Shown: positions 1 through 11,394 of the stretch, piece by piece
Layout of the letters: each line of letters opens with the position of its first letter
Numbering within the stretch: position 1 is the stretch's first letter
Assembly: GCF_028737325.1 (NCBI RefSeq)
Contig: NZ_JAQZCH010000002.1
Span: forward strand, 372,001-436,000
Direction of reading: 5' to 3'
From: Microbacterium thalli
GTDB lineage: Bacteria; Actinomycetota; Actinomycetes; Actinomycetales; Microbacteriaceae
Length of the DNA stretch: 64,000 nt
The notes under the pieces: model-generated
Databases searched by the model: none
The model's input: only the letters and a program-made list of their open reading frames with translations
Told to the model about the DNA's origin: nothing
Translations under genes and position numbers: made by a program

Positions 1-730
1 GGTGCCACACCCGCTCGCCCATCGCAGGACCGAGCGCCCGCTCCAGCACCGAACGAGGGGTGTCCCACACGTCGGCAACGGTCCGGATGCCGCGGGCCAG
101 CAGCGCCTCCGTCGCTTTCGGTCCGACCCCCCACAGGGCGCCGACCGGTCGCGCCCCGAGGAAACGGAGCGTGTCGGCTTCGGCCACGACGAGCAATCCG
201 TCGGGCTTGGAGATGGTGGACGCCATCTTCGCGACATGCTTGGTCGCCGCGACACCGACGCTGCAGGTGAGGCCGGTCTCGTCGAGCACGCGGGCTCGGA
301 TCAGCTGAGCGATCTGGCGCGGGCTCCCCCAGAGTCGCCGAGCGCCGCTCACGTCGAGGAAAGCCTCGTCGATCGAGAGGGGTTCGACGAGCGGCGTGAC
401 GGACCGGAAGACGTCCATGACGCGGCGTGAGAGCTCGGCGTAGCGCTCGAACGTCGTCGGTACCACGATCGCGTGGGGGCACAGCTGCAGCGCCCGGCCC
501 ACGGGCATCGCGGATCGGACGCCGAAGCGGCGCGCCTCGTACGAGGCGCTCGAGACCACCCCTCGCCGCTCGACCCCGCCGACGATGATCGGCTTGCCGG
601 CCAGCGACGGGTCGTCGAGGACGGCCACCGCCGCGTAGAACGCGTCCATGTCGACGTGGAGGATGCGGGTGCCGGTGTCGTCGGCATCCGGTGCCGACAC
701 CAGCCGCCCCGATCCGTCGCCGCGTCCCAT
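1..730 (-). CDS. dinB: DNA polymerase IV (Y-family), 5' part only
   Basis: Translesion DNA polymerase that copies across damaged bases. The minus-strand frame from ATG 730 stays open to the window edge, so about 243 N-terminal residues are visible and the C-terminal little-finger part is missing. The start region reads MGRGDGSGRLVSAP, then the palm motif ILHVDMDAFYAAVAV near residue 25-40 with its first catalytic Asp, then LSIDEAFLDVSG with the second acidic pair, then the helix-hairpin-helix region with GVGPKATEALLARG. GAGAAT lies six bases before the ATG, so the transcript may be leaderless, although a GGGGGAGA run could also serve as a ribosome site. It is transcribed away from the gatCAB operon. 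Family assignment is firm; the end is unknown. Confidence 0.9.
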   Translation of the reverse strand, partial: MGRGDGSGRLVSAPDADDTGTRILHVDMDAFYAAVAVLDDPSLAGKPIIVGGVERRGVVSSASYEARRFGVRSAMPVGRALQLCPHAIVVPTTFERYAELSRRVMDVFRSVTPLVEPLSIDEAFLDVSGARRLWGSPRQIAQLIRARVLDETGLTCSVGVAATKHVAKMASTISKPDGLLVVAEADTLRFLGARPVGALWGVGPKATEALLARGIRTVADVWDTPRSVLERALGPAMGERVWH

Positions 731-771
731 GCGTCCATTCTCCCCCGGACCGCCGACATCCGGCCCGACGA

Positions 772-809
772 CGAACCGCGGAACGGCTGGGCAGCCGGTC
801 CGCGGTTCG
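772..809 (-). terminator. terminator hairpin after gatB
   Basis: Bases 772-782 and 799-809 form an 11-bp perfect inverted repeat. After one mismatch it continues with a 5-bp inner stem and a GGGC loop. It starts 14 bases past the gatB stop and lies between gatB and dinB. There is no T-tract, which is common for terminator hairpins in very GC-rich actinobacteria. The role is inferred from position and stem strength. Confidence 0.6.
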
Positions 810-822
810 CGGGCGTCTGTCG

Positions 823-2340
823 CTACTGAGCGGCGCGTTCGAGGATCAGTTCGCGGACGCGTGCTGCGTCGGCCTGACCCTTCATCGCCTTCATGACCGC
901 ACCGATCACGGCACCGGCGGCCTGCACCTTGCCGTCGCGGATCTTGGCGAGGACATCGGGCTGCGAGGCGAGCGCCTCATCGATCGCCGCGATCAGCGCG
1001 CCGTCGTCCGAGACGACCGCGAGCCCCCGGGCGTCGACGACCTCCTGCGGGGTGCCCTCGCCATCGATCACGCCTTCGAGCACCTGACGCGCGAGCTTGT
1101 CGGTCAGGGTGCCGGCGTCGACGAGCCGCTGCAGCGCCGCGACATCCGCCGGCGCGACCAGAGCCTGCGGTTCCGCGCCGCGGGTGTTCGCGATGCGGGT
1201 GATCTCACCCGTCCACCACTTGCGTGCAGCCGTCGGCGCTGCACCGGCGGCCACCGTGGCCTCGACCTCGGCGAGGAGCCCGCCGTTGACGACATCCTGG
1301 AACTCGAGATCCGTGAAGCCCCAGTCGCCCTGCAGGCGACGACGACGCACGGCCGGCGGCTCGGGCAGAGCCGCGCGCAGCTCTTCGATCAGCTCGATCG
1401 ACGGGGCCACGGGGAGCAGATCGGGCTCGGGGAAATAGCGGTAGTCGTCCGCATCCGACTTCGGGCGTCCCGGCGAGGTCGTGCCGGTGTCCTCGTGCCA
1501 GTGGCGTGTCTCCTGGATGATCGTCCCGCCCTCGGCGAGGATCGCCGCTTGACGCTGGATCTCGTAGCGCACCGCGCGCTCGACCGAACGCATGGAATTG
1601 ACGTTCTTCGTCTCGGTGCGGGTGCCGAGCTTCTGCTGACCCCGGGGGCGCAGCGAGACGTTTGCGTCACACCGCAGGTTGCCGCGCTCGAGGCGCGCCT
1701 CGGAGATACCGAGGCCGATCACGATGTCGCGGATCGTGCGCACGTACGCCTTGGCGATCTCGGGCGCACGGTGCTCGGCGCCGAAGATCGGCTTCGTGAC
1801 GATCTCGACGAGGGGCACCCCGGCCCGGTTGTAGTCGACGAGCGAGAACTCGGCGCCCTGGATGCGGCCGGTGGCACCACCCATGTGGGTGAGCTTGCCC
1901 GCGTCCTCTTCCATATGCGCGCGCTCGATGTCGACGGTCACGGTCGTGCCGTCGGCCAGCTCGACCTCGACCTCGCCCTCGAATGCGATCGGCTCGTCGT
2001 ACTGCGAGATCTGATAGTTCTTGCCGAGGTCGGGGTAGAAGTAGTTCTTGCGCGCGAAGCGGCTCGACGGCGCGATCGAGCAGCCCAGGGCGAGCCCGAG
2101 GCTGATCGACGAACGGATCGCCGTCGCGTTCACGACGGGCAGTGCTCCCGGCAGACCCATGTCCACCGGGGCGACCAGAGTGTTGGGCGCCGCGCCGTGG
2201 TTGTCGGGGTGGGCGGGGTTCGCCGCCGGCGAGAACATCTTGGTGCGCGTGTTCAGCTCGACATGCACCTCGAAGCCGAGCACCGGCTCGAACAGCTCGA
2301 GAGCCTTGTCGAAGTCCATCAGTGCGACCTTGGCAGCCAT
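823..2340 (-). CDS. gatB: Asp-tRNA(Asn)/Glu-tRNA(Gln) amidotransferase subunit B
   Basis: GatB binds mischarged Glu-tRNA(Gln) or Asp-tRNA(Asn), activates the acyl group with ATP and receives ammonia from GatA. The 505-residue product has the family cradle domain with [11 protein letters not shown] near the start, [16 protein letters not shown] around residue 100, the signature [14 protein letters not shown] near 220, and a C-terminal YqeY-like helical tail ending in ELILERAAQ. Length is normal for the family. Its ATG shares one base with the gatA stop, so it is the last gene of a coupled gatC-gatA-gatB operon, followed by a hairpin. The operon implies that this organism makes Gln-tRNA (and possibly Asn-tRNA) by transamidation, as known for Actinobacteria. 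Confidence 0.97.
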   Translation of the reverse strand: MAAKVALMDFDKALELFEPVLGFEVHVELNTRTKMFSPAANPAHPDNHGAAPNTLVAPVDMGLPGALPVVNATAIRSSISLGLALGCSIAPSSRFARKNYFYPDLGKNYQISQYDEPIAFEGEVEVELADGTTVTVDIERAHMEEDAGKLTHMGGATGRIQGAEFSLVDYNRAGVPLVEIVTKPIFGAEHRAPEIAKAYVRTIRDIVIGLGISEARLERGNLRCDANVSLRPRGQQKLGTRTETKNVNSMRSVERAVRYEIQRQAAILAEGGTIIQETRHWHEDTGTTSPGRPKSDADDYRYFPEPDLLPVAPSIELIEELRAALPEPPAVRRRRLQGDWGFTDLEFQDVVNGGLLAEVEATVAAGAAPTAARKWWTGEITRIANTRGAEPQALVAPADVAALQRLVDAGTLTDKLARQVLEGVIDGEGTPQEVVDARGLAVVSDDGALIAAIDEALASQPDVLAKIRDGKVQAAGAVIGAVMKAMKGQADAARVRELILERAAQ

Positions 2341-3851
2341 CAGCGTGCCCCTCCCAGGATCGGTGCGCGGTCGAGCAGCGGGCCGCCCCAGCCGTCGACC
2401 AGAATCGCCTCGAGCGCCGCGCCGACGCGGTACAGCTGCGCGTCCTGGCGGGCCGGAGCGATGAACTGGATGCCGACGGGCAGACCGTCGTCGTCGGACA
2501 GCCCGGACGGGATCGAGATGCCCGGCACACCCGCGAGGTTGACCGGAATGGTCGTCACGTCGTTCAGGTACATCTGCAGCGGATCGTCGATCTGCTCGCC
2601 GAGACGGAAGGCCGTCGTCGGTGCGGACGGCGTCGCGATGACGTCGACCTGAGCGAACGCCTCGTCGAAGTCCCGCTGGATGAGCGTGCGCACCTTCTGG
2701 GCACTGCCGTAGTAGGCGTCGTAGTAACCCGCCGACAGCGCGTACGTGCCGAGGATGATGCGGCGCTTGACCTCGTCGCCGAATCCCGCGTCGCGCGTTG
2801 CCGACATCACGTCCTCGACGGTGCCGCCGGGCACGTCCAGGCGCATGCCGAACCGCACCGAGTCGAACTTCGCGAGGTTGCTCGACGCCTCGGCCGGCAG
2901 GATGAGGTAGTAGGCAGCGACCCCATACTCGAAGTGGGGGGCACTGATCTCGACGATCTCGGCGCCCTGCGCCTCCATCGCGGCGAGCGACGCGCGGAAC
3001 GACGCGCTCACGCCGGGCTGGAAGCCCACGTCGGCGAGCTCGCGGATGACGCCGACCTTGAGCCCGCGCAGGACATCACCGCGCGCGCCCTCGCGAGCAG
3101 CGGCCGCGAACGACGGCCACTGCTCGGCCAGCGACGTCGAGTCGTGCGGGTCGTGCCCGCCGATGACGTCGTGGAGCAGCGCGGAGTCGAGGACCGTGCG
3201 CGAGACCGGACCGACCTGATCGAGGCTCGAGGCGAGCGCGATCGATCCGTAGCGGCTCACGCCGCCGTAGGTGGGCTTGACCCCCACCGTGCCCGTGACG
3301 TGGGCGGGCTGGCGAATCGATCCACCGGTGTCGGAGCCGAGGGCGATCGGGGCTTCGAAGGCCGCGACGGCGGCGGCGGATCCGCCGCCGGAGCCGCCCG
3401 GGATCCGGTCGAGGTCCCACGGGTTGCGCGTGGGCCCGTAAGCGGAGTGCTCGGTGGAGGAGCCCATGGCGAACTCGTCCATGTTCGTCTTGCCCAGCGG
3501 CACGAGCCCCGCCGCACGGGCGCGGGCGACCACTGTCGCGTCGTACGGCGACATGAAGCCCTCGAGGATCTTCGACCCGCTGGTCGAGGGCATGTCGGTC
3601 GTGACCAGGACGTCCTTGATGGCGAGCGGCACGCCCGCCAGCTCGCCGAGCTGCTCACCGGCGGCACGGCGGGCGTCCACGTCGGCCGCGACGTCGAGGG
3701 CATGGTCGGACACATGCAGGAACGCATGAACGTCGCCGTCGACGGCGGCGATGCGATCGAGGTGCGCACGCGTGGCCTCGACGCTCGTGATGCTGCCATC
3801 AGTCAGGCGGGCCGCCAGTTCGGCGGCGGTCAGGCGGGTGAGATCGCTCAC
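2340..3851 (-). CDS. gatA: Asp-tRNA(Asn)/Glu-tRNA(Gln) amidotransferase subunit A
   Basis: Amidase subunit that hydrolyses glutamine and channels ammonia to GatB. The 503-residue protein shows the amidase-signature triad: Lys79 in [10 protein letters not shown], Ser154 in PGGSGGGS, and nucleophile Ser178 in [11 protein letters not shown]. These positions coincide with those known for the Staphylococcus aureus enzyme. The glycine-rich core and the C-terminal [11 protein letters not shown] segment are intact. The start is ATG 3851, which overlaps the gatC stop by four bases; the gene ends in a one-base overlap with gatB. It is the middle gene of the gatCAB operon and probably depends on translational coupling and on the gatC promoter. 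Confidence 0.97.
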   Translation of the reverse strand: MSDLTRLTAAELAARLTDGSITSVEATRAHLDRIAAVDGDVHAFLHVSDHALDVAADVDARRAAGEQLGELAGVPLAIKDVLVTTDMPSTSGSKILEGFMSPYDATVVARARAAGLVPLGKTNMDEFAMGSSTEHSAYGPTRNPWDLDRIPGGSGGGSAAAVAAFEAPIALGSDTGGSIRQPAHVTGTVGVKPTYGGVSRYGSIALASSLDQVGPVSRTVLDSALLHDVIGGHDPHDSTSLAEQWPSFAAAAREGARGDVLRGLKVGVIRELADVGFQPGVSASFRASLAAMEAQGAEIVEISAPHFEYGVAAYYLILPAEASSNLAKFDSVRFGMRLDVPGGTVEDVMSATRDAGFGDEVKRRIILGTYALSAGYYDAYYGSAQKVRTLIQRDFDEAFAQVDVIATPSAPTTAFRLGEQIDDPLQMYLNDVTTIPVNLAGVPGISIPSGLSDDDGLPVGIQFIAPARQDAQLYRVGAALEAILVDGWGGPLLDRAPILGGAR

Positions 3852-4147
3852 TGCTCCTCCCCCAGGATCGCGGTGACACGGAACCGGTCCTCGGTGCGCT
3901 CGGGAGCGTTCTGGAGCACCTGCTCGAGGCTGAGCATGTCGCCGGGAACGTCCTCGCGGAAGACGTTCTCGAGCGGGATCGGGTGGCTGGTCGCGGGCAC
4001 GTCGGGCGTGGCCACCTCCGCAACCTTCGCGATGTTGTCGACGATCGCGTCGAGCTGACCGGTGAGGCGCTCGACCTCCTCGTCGCTCAGCTGGATCCGG
4101 GCGAGCACGCCGAGATGGCGCACGAGATCGGGGGTGATTTCAGACAC
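3848..4147 (-). CDS. gatC: Asp-tRNA(Asn)/Glu-tRNA(Gln) amidotransferase subunit C
   Basis: Small 99-residue subunit that wraps around GatA and stabilises the GatA-GatB complex. It shows the expected N-terminal helix ([20 protein letters not shown]), a middle linker rich in Pro, and the conserved LREDVP-like [10 protein letters not shown] followed by [14 protein letters not shown]. The start is GTG 4147. No Shine-Dalgarno sequence precedes it, and TAGAAT ends six bases upstream, so a leaderless start is likely. It is the first gene of gatCAB and divergent from the acyl-CoA synthetase gene. Confidence 0.95.
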   Translation of the reverse strand: MSEITPDLVRHLGVLARIQLSDEEVERLTGQLDAIVDNIAKVAEVATPDVPATSHPIPLENVFREDVPGDMLSLEQVLQNAPERTEDRFRVTAILGEEQ

Positions 4148-4153
4148 CCGTCG

Positions 4154-4193
4154 ATTCTAGTTGGGGCAGGCGGAACCCCGAGACCCGTAGGGT
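4154..4193. promoter_or_regulatory. divergent -10 elements of gatC and fadD-like gene
   Basis: On the minus strand TAGAAT (4159-4154) lies exactly six bases before the gatC GTG. On the plus strand TAGGGT (4188-4193) lies exactly six bases before the GTG at 4200. Both match the TANNNT -10 pattern, with the predicted start of transcription at the start codon. No convincing -35 was found for either. Leaderless expression is inferred from spacing. Confidence 0.55.
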
Positions 4194-4199
4194 GTTGCC

Positions 4200-5897
4200 G
4201 TGACGACCTACGACCCGCCGCGTCCCTGGATCGCCAGCTACGCCGAAGGGGTCCCCCAGGACCTGCCACCCATCGAAGGCTCGCTCGTCGACATCGTCGC
4301 GACCTCGGCCCGCGAGCATCCCGACGCACCGGCTCTCGAGTTCTTCGGACGCACGATGTCGTACCGGCAGATGCAGGAGCGCATCGACCGTGCCGCGGCG
4401 TATCTGCGTGACGCCGGCGTGCGGCGCGGCGACCGCGTTGCGATCGTGCTGCCCAACTGTCCGCAGCACATCGTCGCCTTCTACGCCGTGCTGCGCCTGG
4501 GCGCGGTCGTGATCGAGCACAACCCGCTCTACACCCCGCGCGAGATGCGCAAGCAGTTCGAGGATCACGGGGCGAAGGTCGCCATCGTGTGGAGCAAGCT
4601 CGTCTCGGTGCTCCTCGACTTCCCCGACGACCTCGCGCTCAGTGCCGTCATCGCCGTCGACATCACCACAGCCATGCCCGTGCGCATGCGCGCCGCGCTG
4701 CGCCTGCCGATCGCGAAGGCACGCGCCTCGCGCGACGCACTCACGGCTCCTGTCCCCCGCAACCGCGTGCACGGATTGTGGTCCGATGCCGAGCGCCACG
4801 ACCCGCTACCGGCGAGTCACGTCGGGCCGACCACGGGCGATCTGGCACTCATCCAATACACCAGCGGCACCACCGGCAACCCCAAGGGCGCGGCACTCAC
4901 GCACCGCAATCTGCTCGCCAATGCCGCCCAGGCTCAGGCGTGGGTCCCCACGATCGAGCGCGGCGCGGGATGCGTCGTCTACGCCGTCCTCCCGATGTTC
5001 CACGCCTACGGACTCACGCTGTGCCTCACCTTCGCGATGTCGATGGGCGCACGACTCGTGCTCTTCCCGAAGTTCGACCCGGACCTCGTGCTGGCGGTTC
5101 ACAAGCGTCACCCGGCGACCCTGCTGCCCCTCGTCCCGCCGATCGCGGAGCGCCTCCTCGCCGCCGCGGACGCGGCGGGCGTCTCGCTCGCCGGAACGCA
5201 GGTCGCGATCTCGGGTGCGATGGCGCTGCCCCACGAGCTGGTCGTGCCGTTCGAGGCGTCGACCGGAGGCTACCTCGTCGAGGGCTACGGACTGTCGGAA
5301 TGCTCGCCGGTGCTGATGGCCAACCCGGTCGCGGAGAACCGCGTACCGGGGACCGTCGGCCTGCCTCTTCCCGGGACCGAGTGCCGCGTCGTGGATCCCG
5401 ACGAGCCGACCCGCGACGTCGAGCCCGGCGCCCGCGGCGAGCTGCTCGTGCGCGGACCGCAGGTCTTCGGCGGCTACTACGGCAAGCCGGAGGAGACCGA
5501 GAAGGTCTTCGTCGACGGATGGTTCCGCACCGGCGACATCGTCAAGATCGATGAGGGCGGATTCGTGCGCATCGTCGACCGCATCAAAGAGCTCATCATC
5601 ACCGGCGGATTCAACGTGGCCCCCACGGAGGTCGAGATCGCGCTGCGGCAACACCCGCAGATCGCGGATGCGGCCGTCGTCGGCCTGCCGAGCGAGCACT
5701 CCGGCGAGGATGTCGTCGCTGCCGTGGTGCCCGCACCCGGCGCGACGATCGACGAAGGCGACGTCCGCGATTTCTGCCGCGGCATCCTCACCGCCTACAA
5801 GGTGCCGCGCCGGATCGTCGTCGTGGACGAGCTGCCGAAGTCGATGATCGGCAAGGTTCTGCGCCGCCAGGTGCGCGACCGGCTGCTCGCCGACTGA
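4200..5897 (+). CDS. long-chain fatty acid--CoA ligase family protein (acyl-CoA synthetase)
   Basis: AMP-forming ligase expected to convert a fatty acid, ATP and CoA to acyl-CoA. The 565-residue product carries the P-loop YTSGTTGNPKG at residues 220-230, the VEGYGLSECSP motif, the WFRTGDI motif, and the C-terminal PKSMIGKVLRR whose Lys552 is the expected catalytic lysine. All ANL-superfamily motifs are intact. A transport or other substrate-specific domain is absent, so chain length cannot be read from the sequence. The start is GTG 4200, chosen because a -10-like TAGGGT lies six bases upstream and MTTYDPPRPW resembles family starts. It is a stand-alone gene divergent from gatC. Confidence 0.88.
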   Translation: MTTYDPPRPWIASYAEGVPQDLPPIEGSLVDIVATSAREHPDAPALEFFGRTMSYRQMQERIDRAAAYLRDAGVRRGDRVAIVLPNCPQHIVAFYAVLRLGAVVIEHNPLYTPREMRKQFEDHGAKVAIVWSKLVSVLLDFPDDLALSAVIAVDITTAMPVRMRAALRLPIAKARASRDALTAPVPRNRVHGLWSDAERHDPLPASHVGPTTGDLALIQYTSGTTGNPKGAALTHRNLLANAAQAQAWVPTIERGAGCVVYAVLPMFHAYGLTLCLTFAMSMGARLVLFPKFDPDLVLAVHKRHPATLLPLVPPIAERLLAAADAAGVSLAGTQVAISGAMALPHELVVPFEASTGGYLVEGYGLSECSPVLMANPVAENRVPGTVGLPLPGTECRVVDPDEPTRDVEPGARGELLVRGPQVFGGYYGKPEETEKVFVDGWFRTGDIVKIDEGGFVRIVDRIKELIITGGFNVAPTEVEIALRQHPQIADAAVVGLPSEHSGEDVVAAVVPAPGATIDEGDVRDFCRGILTAYKVPRRIVVVDELPKSMIGKVLRRQVRDRLLAD

Positions 5898-5910
5898 CCC
5901 GGCCGCCCGC

Positions 5911-6210
5911 TCAGGCCCGGAAGCTGCCCGGCTCCGACTGCAGCCCGCACGTGCGCGACGACGTCGGTGATGAGAGCGCCGGCGTTGCCATCGCTGAGCC
6001 CGGACACGAGGACCTCGGGATGGCGAGGCCGAACAAGCCGATCGAGGAGGCGAAGCTCGGTTCACGCCGCTCCGGGTCGCCGATCACATTCTCGGCGGCG
6101 ATTACGCACCGCCGAATCGTCTCGGCAACCCGACGGCGCTCCTGGTCGAGCCAGGCGATCTCCTGCGGGTGAGCTGATCCGACGCGCGACCTTCTCGTGA
6201 CGGTCGGCAC
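5911..6210 (-). pseudogene. decayed DUF4262-like gene
   Basis: The 395-base gap between the acyl-CoA synthetase and ligA holds no intact gene. On the minus strand, a frame with IAWLDQERRRVAETIRR and GDPERREPSFASSIGLFGLAIP closely resembles the actinobacterial DUF4262 pattern (WLD...VAETIRR...EPxFAYTVGLFGLxHPE). It then breaks near 6017-6019. Adding one G to that run (plus strand) would continue as EVLVSGLSDGNAGALITDVVAHVRA, as expected for the family. A second shift would be needed to reach GLQSEPGSFRA and the TGA at 5911. The usual C-terminal third (WPHxVxVxE) is absent. No convincing start codon or ribosome site is seen. I read it as a truncated, frameshifted remnant; a sequencing error could explain only one of the shifts. 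Confidence 0.5.
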
Positions 6211-6292
6211 CCGAGATCACGTCACGGGCACCGGACAGGAGTTGTCCCCAGCTGGGCCCGCCTGACGCACCCACGGTGCTGCGCGAGAGGTT

Positions 6293-8614
<2,322 letters not shown>

Positions 8615-8617
<3 letters not shown>

Positions 8618-9286
8618 GGCAGGGGGTACGACGCCGGCAGAGGGGTTTCCGACGGCCGACTGGATGCGGTACGTGAACGAGCCCCGGTAACGGAAGATCT
8701 CGCCCACCGGCCACATGCTCACCCGCCCATCGACGCGTTGCCGGGCCGGGTCGACGCGGTCGACCCGCTCATCCACCACCACGGAGGCCATCGGGGGAAG
8801 CGGGAGCCGGAGCCGGCCCGCGCGGAGGGCGAGCGCGACCGAACGGAGCCGCATTCCGCCTCGCGTGACCTCCGGCCGCAGCCGCACCTCGAGCAGGCCG
8901 CCCCGCCCGACGCGGTCGACCACCTCGCCCCCGCGCGACGCCGTCATGGCGTCGACCATGCGCCGCGCCCGATTCGGGAAGCGAAAGAGGCGCACGCCGC
9001 GCAGGCTCGTGCCCGGCCCGGGCGTGTTCTCCACCGTGAACGGCACGTTCGACGCGGCGTCCGGGAACATCACCTCCGCTGCGGCGAAGATGACCATCAG
9101 GGGTCGCAGCCACCGCGGACCGCGGTAGCCCGCGTGCTCGAAGACGCCGTGCCCGACCCCGGTCGATCCGGGCGGCACGGGGCCGAAGTAGCGCTGCAGG
9201 AGCGGGTCGAGCAGCACGAACCGCGCACCCAGCGCGCGCTGATAGACCGATAGCCCGTCCCCCTCCTGCGCGCGCTTACTGAACAT
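8615..9286 (-). CDS. DUF4166 domain-containing protein
   Basis: Uncharacterised 223-residue protein of the DUF4166 type found in actinobacteria. Recognisable parts are SVYQRALGARFVLLDPLLQRYFGP near the N-terminus, the middle PFTVENTPGPGTSLRGVRLFRFPNR, and a C-terminal segment ending in GEIFRYRGSFTYRI. There is no signal peptide or obvious catalytic motif. In some genomes this domain sits beside, or is fused to, NAD-binding epimerase-like proteins, which fits its divergent partner here (TIGR01777 family). The start ATG 9286 lies inside a 14-bp palindrome and follows TAGTTT by six bases, so expression is probably leaderless and operator-controlled. The molecular role is unknown. Confidence 0.75.
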
Positions 9287-9305
9287 GTTCAGAAACTACT
9301 ACGAT
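9276..9305. promoter_or_regulatory. divergent promoter with TetR-type palindromic operator
   Basis: CTGAACATGTTCAG (9279-9292) is a perfect 14-bp palindrome between the DUF4166 and TIGR01777 genes. On the plus strand TTACTG (9276-9281), an 18-base spacer and TACGAT (9300-9305) precede ATG 9312 by six bases. On the minus strand TAGTTT (9298-9293) precedes ATG 9286 by six bases. The palindrome lies between the plus-strand -35 and -10 and covers the minus-strand start, so one dimeric repressor could shut off both genes. No regulator gene is adjacent. The shape suggests a TetR-family site; this is inference. Confidence 0.6.
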
Positions 9306-9311
9306 GACGTC

Positions 9312-10328
9312 ATGGACGGAACACCACCTCGCGCTGTCGTCGCCGGCGCGTCCGGGCTCATCGGGGCGGCCGTCGTCGAGGCGCTCACCACGGACGGCTA
9401 TGCCGTGACCACGATCGGGCGACGAACGGCCACCCGGTGGCACGACCACGCCGCGATCGATGCCGCCGTCGACGGCGCCGCTCTGCTGGTCAACCTGGCC
9501 GGCAAGTCGGTCGACTGCCGCTACACCGATCGCAACCGGGACGAGATCCTCCGGTCGCGTGTGGAGACCACCCGCACCCTCGCGGCATCCGTCGCCCGCT
9601 CGCAGCATCCGCCGCGACTCTGGGTCAACGCGTCGACCGGGACCATCTACCGGCACACCACCGACCGACCGCACACGGAGACGGACGGGGATCTGGGCAC
9701 CGGCTTCTCGGTAGACGTCGCGCGGGCGTGGGAGGAGGCGTTCTTCGCCGACGATCTGCCGGCCACCCGCCGCGTCGCGCTGCGCATGGCGATCGTGTTC
9801 GGCGCCGGGCCCGCCACGGCGATGCTGCTGACGCTCGCGCGCATCGGACTGGGCGGCCCGCAGATCGACGGCCCCATCATCCCCCACCGCCGCTATCGCG
9901 GCATCGGCGCGCATCCGACCCCGAGCGGACCCGCGTGGCACCGCACCCGCGGCCGGCAGCGCTTCAGCTGGGTGCACGTCGACGACGTGGTCGGCGTGCT
10001 GCGGTTCGTGCGCGACCACGACGACATCGCCGGAGTCGTGAACGTCGCGGCGCCGAGCGCGTCCGACAACCGAACGCTCATGCGCACGCTTCGTTCGATC
10101 GCACGCATGCCGGTCGGGATGCCGTCCTGGCGCTGGATGCTCGAACCGGCGATGTGGCTGCTGCGGACGGAGCCGGAACTGATTCTGAAGAGCCGTTGGG
10201 TCGCTCCCGGACGCCTTCTCGAGGCGGGGTACCGTTTCCGCTACACCGACCTGCGGGACGCGCTCGAAGCCGCGGACGCGGCTATCAGGCGTCGACCGGA
10301 ACGGCCGAGACGGTCCGGTCGATCGTGA
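9312..10328 (+). CDS. TIGR01777-type NAD(P)-binding oxidoreductase/epimerase
   Basis: Short-chain dehydrogenase-like protein of the TIGR01777 group (YfcH/SULA-like). From ATG 9312 it has 338 residues: the Rossmann motif [14 protein letters not shown] at the start, [14 protein letters not shown] around residue 60, the family segment [14 protein letters not shown] near 110, the [15 protein letters not shown] motif and the C-terminal [17 protein letters not shown]. Substrate is unknown. An in-frame ATG at 9285 exists but lies inside the palindromic operator and would add nine residues unlike the family; ATG 9312 is six bases after TACGAT. The 3' end overlaps mnmA by 44 bases on the opposite strand. 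Confidence 0.82.
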   Translation: MDGTPPRAVVAGASGLIGAAVVEALTTDGYAVTTIGRRTATRWHDHAAIDAAVDGAALLVNLAGKSVDCRYTDRNRDEILRSRVETTRTLAASVARSQHPPRLWVNASTGTIYRHTTDRPHTETDGDLGTGFSVDVARAWEEAFFADDLPATRRVALRMAIVFGAGPATAMLLTLARIGLGGPQIDGPIIPHRRYRGIGAHPTPSGPAWHRTRGRQRFSWVHVDDVVGVLRFVRDHDDIAGVVNVAAPSASDNRTLMRTLRSIARMPVGMPSWRWMLEPAMWLLRTEPELILKSRWVAPGRLLEAGYRFRYTDLRDALEAADAAIRRRPERPRRSGRS

Positions 10329-11382
10329 ACTGGCCGATGACCCGGGTGCCGTCGTAGATGACCGCGGTCTGCCCCGGAGCAACACCGTCGAAGGGTGTCT
10401 CGGGGATGACGACGATCTCGTCGTCGGCGAGCACGGCGCGCGCCGGCACGGGGTCGGCGTGGGCGCGGATCTGCGCCTCGCAGGCGAAGACGCCCTCGCG
10501 CGGGGCCCGACCCGCCCACGTGAAGCGACCGCCGGCGATCTCCGCCGTGGCCAACGCTTCCTTCGGGCCCACGACGACCCGATTGTCGACGGGGCGCACC
10601 TCGAGCACGAACCGGGGCTTCCCGTCGGGAGCGGGGACGCCCAACTGCAGGCCACGGCGCTGCCCCACGGTGAAAGCGTGGGCGCCCTCGTGGCGGCCGA
10701 CGACCGCCCCGGTTCGGTCGACGATCTCGCCCGTCTCCGCGCCGACCTTGTCGGCGAGCCACCCGCGGGTGTCCCCATCCGGAATGAAGCAGATGTCGTG
10801 ACTGTCGGGCTTCTGCGCCACCGTCAGTCCGCGTTCGGCTGCCTCGGCGCGAACCTGGGCCTTCGACGGCGTCGCGCCGAGCGGGAAGTACGTGTGCGCC
10901 AGCTGCTGGGCCGTCAGCACACCGAGGACGTACGACTGATCCTTCGCCGCATCCGAGGCGCGGTGCAGCTCGCGCCCGTCGGGGCCATCGACCAGCAGCG
11001 CGTAGTGTCCGGTGCATACCGCGTCGAACCCGAGCTCGAGCGCGCGCTCGAGAAGTGCCGCGAACTTGATCTTCTCGTTGCAGCGCATGCACGGGTTGGG
11101 TGTCCGTCCGGCGCGGTACTCCGACACGAAATCGTCGATGACGTCGTCGCGGAAACGCTCTGAGAAGTCCCACACGTAGAACGGGATGCCGAGCCGGTCG
11201 GCGGCACGACGCGCATCCATCGCATCCTCGATCGTGCAGCAGCCACGGCTTCCCGCGCGCAGCGTGCCGCCGGCGCGCGAGAGGGCGAGGTGCACTCCGA
11301 CGACGTCGTGTCCGGCATCGACGGCCCGCGCCGCGGCGACCGCCGAGTCGACGCCGCCGCTCATCGCCGCCAATACTCGCAT
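10285..11382 (-). CDS. mnmA: tRNA 2-thiouridylase MnmA
   Basis: Thiolates uridine 34 of tRNA(Lys/Glu/Gln) using ATP and a persulfide relay. The 365-residue product has the PP-loop [10 protein letters not shown] at residues 6-15, the catalytic Cys98 in TPNPCMRCN and the partner Cys198 in [10 protein letters not shown], matching Cys102 and Cys199 of the Escherichia coli enzyme, plus TVGQRRGL and the C-terminal beta-barrel. The cysteine desulfurase gene lies directly upstream with nine bases between, which suggests a local sulfur donor. TAGACT ends six bases before the ATG and begins with the TAG stop of that upstream gene, so an internal promoter is possible. Confidence 0.96.
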   Translation of the reverse strand: MRVLAAMSGGVDSAVAAARAVDAGHDVVGVHLALSRAGGTLRAGSRGCCTIEDAMDARRAADRLGIPFYVWDFSERFRDDVIDDFVSEYRAGRTPNPCMRCNEKIKFAALLERALELGFDAVCTGHYALLVDGPDGRELHRASDAAKDQSYVLGVLTAQQLAHTYFPLGATPSKAQVRAEAAERGLTVAQKPDSHDICFIPDGDTRGWLADKVGAETGEIVDRTGAVVGRHEGAHAFTVGQRRGLQLGVPAPDGKPRFVLEVRPVDNRVVVGPKEALATAEIAGGRFTWAGRAPREGVFACEAQIRAHADPVPARAVLADDEIVVIPETPFDGVAPGQTAVIYDGTRVIGQFTIDRTVSAVPVDA

Positions 11383-11388
11383 CGCTTC

Positions 11389-11394
11389 AGTCTA
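11389..11394 (-). promoter_or_regulatory. -10 element of mnmA overlapping the upstream stop codon
   Basis: TAGACT on the minus strand ends six bases before the mnmA ATG. Its TAG (11394-11392) is the stop codon of the cysteine desulfurase gene. The arrangement repeats that seen at ligA. It would allow mnmA to be transcribed as a leaderless message separately from the desulfurase. Inferred from spacing. Confidence 0.45.

Noticed and set aside
691-2652. Very long open frame on the plus strand across gatB and gatA
   Set aside because: It is antisense to gatB/gatA, rich in Arg/Gly/Asp, has no family motif, and such shadows are expected in very GC-rich DNA. Similar shadows exist opposite ligA, glgE, smc and recG.
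9279-9292. Reading the palindrome as a KstR cholesterol-regulon site
   Set aside because: The AACNNGTT core is shared, but the flanking T and A of the KstR consensus are C and G here, and no sterol genes are near.
9285-9311. ATG 9285 as start of the TIGR01777 gene
   Set aside because: It lies inside the palindromic operator and upstream of the -10; ATG 9312 matches family length and promoter spacing.
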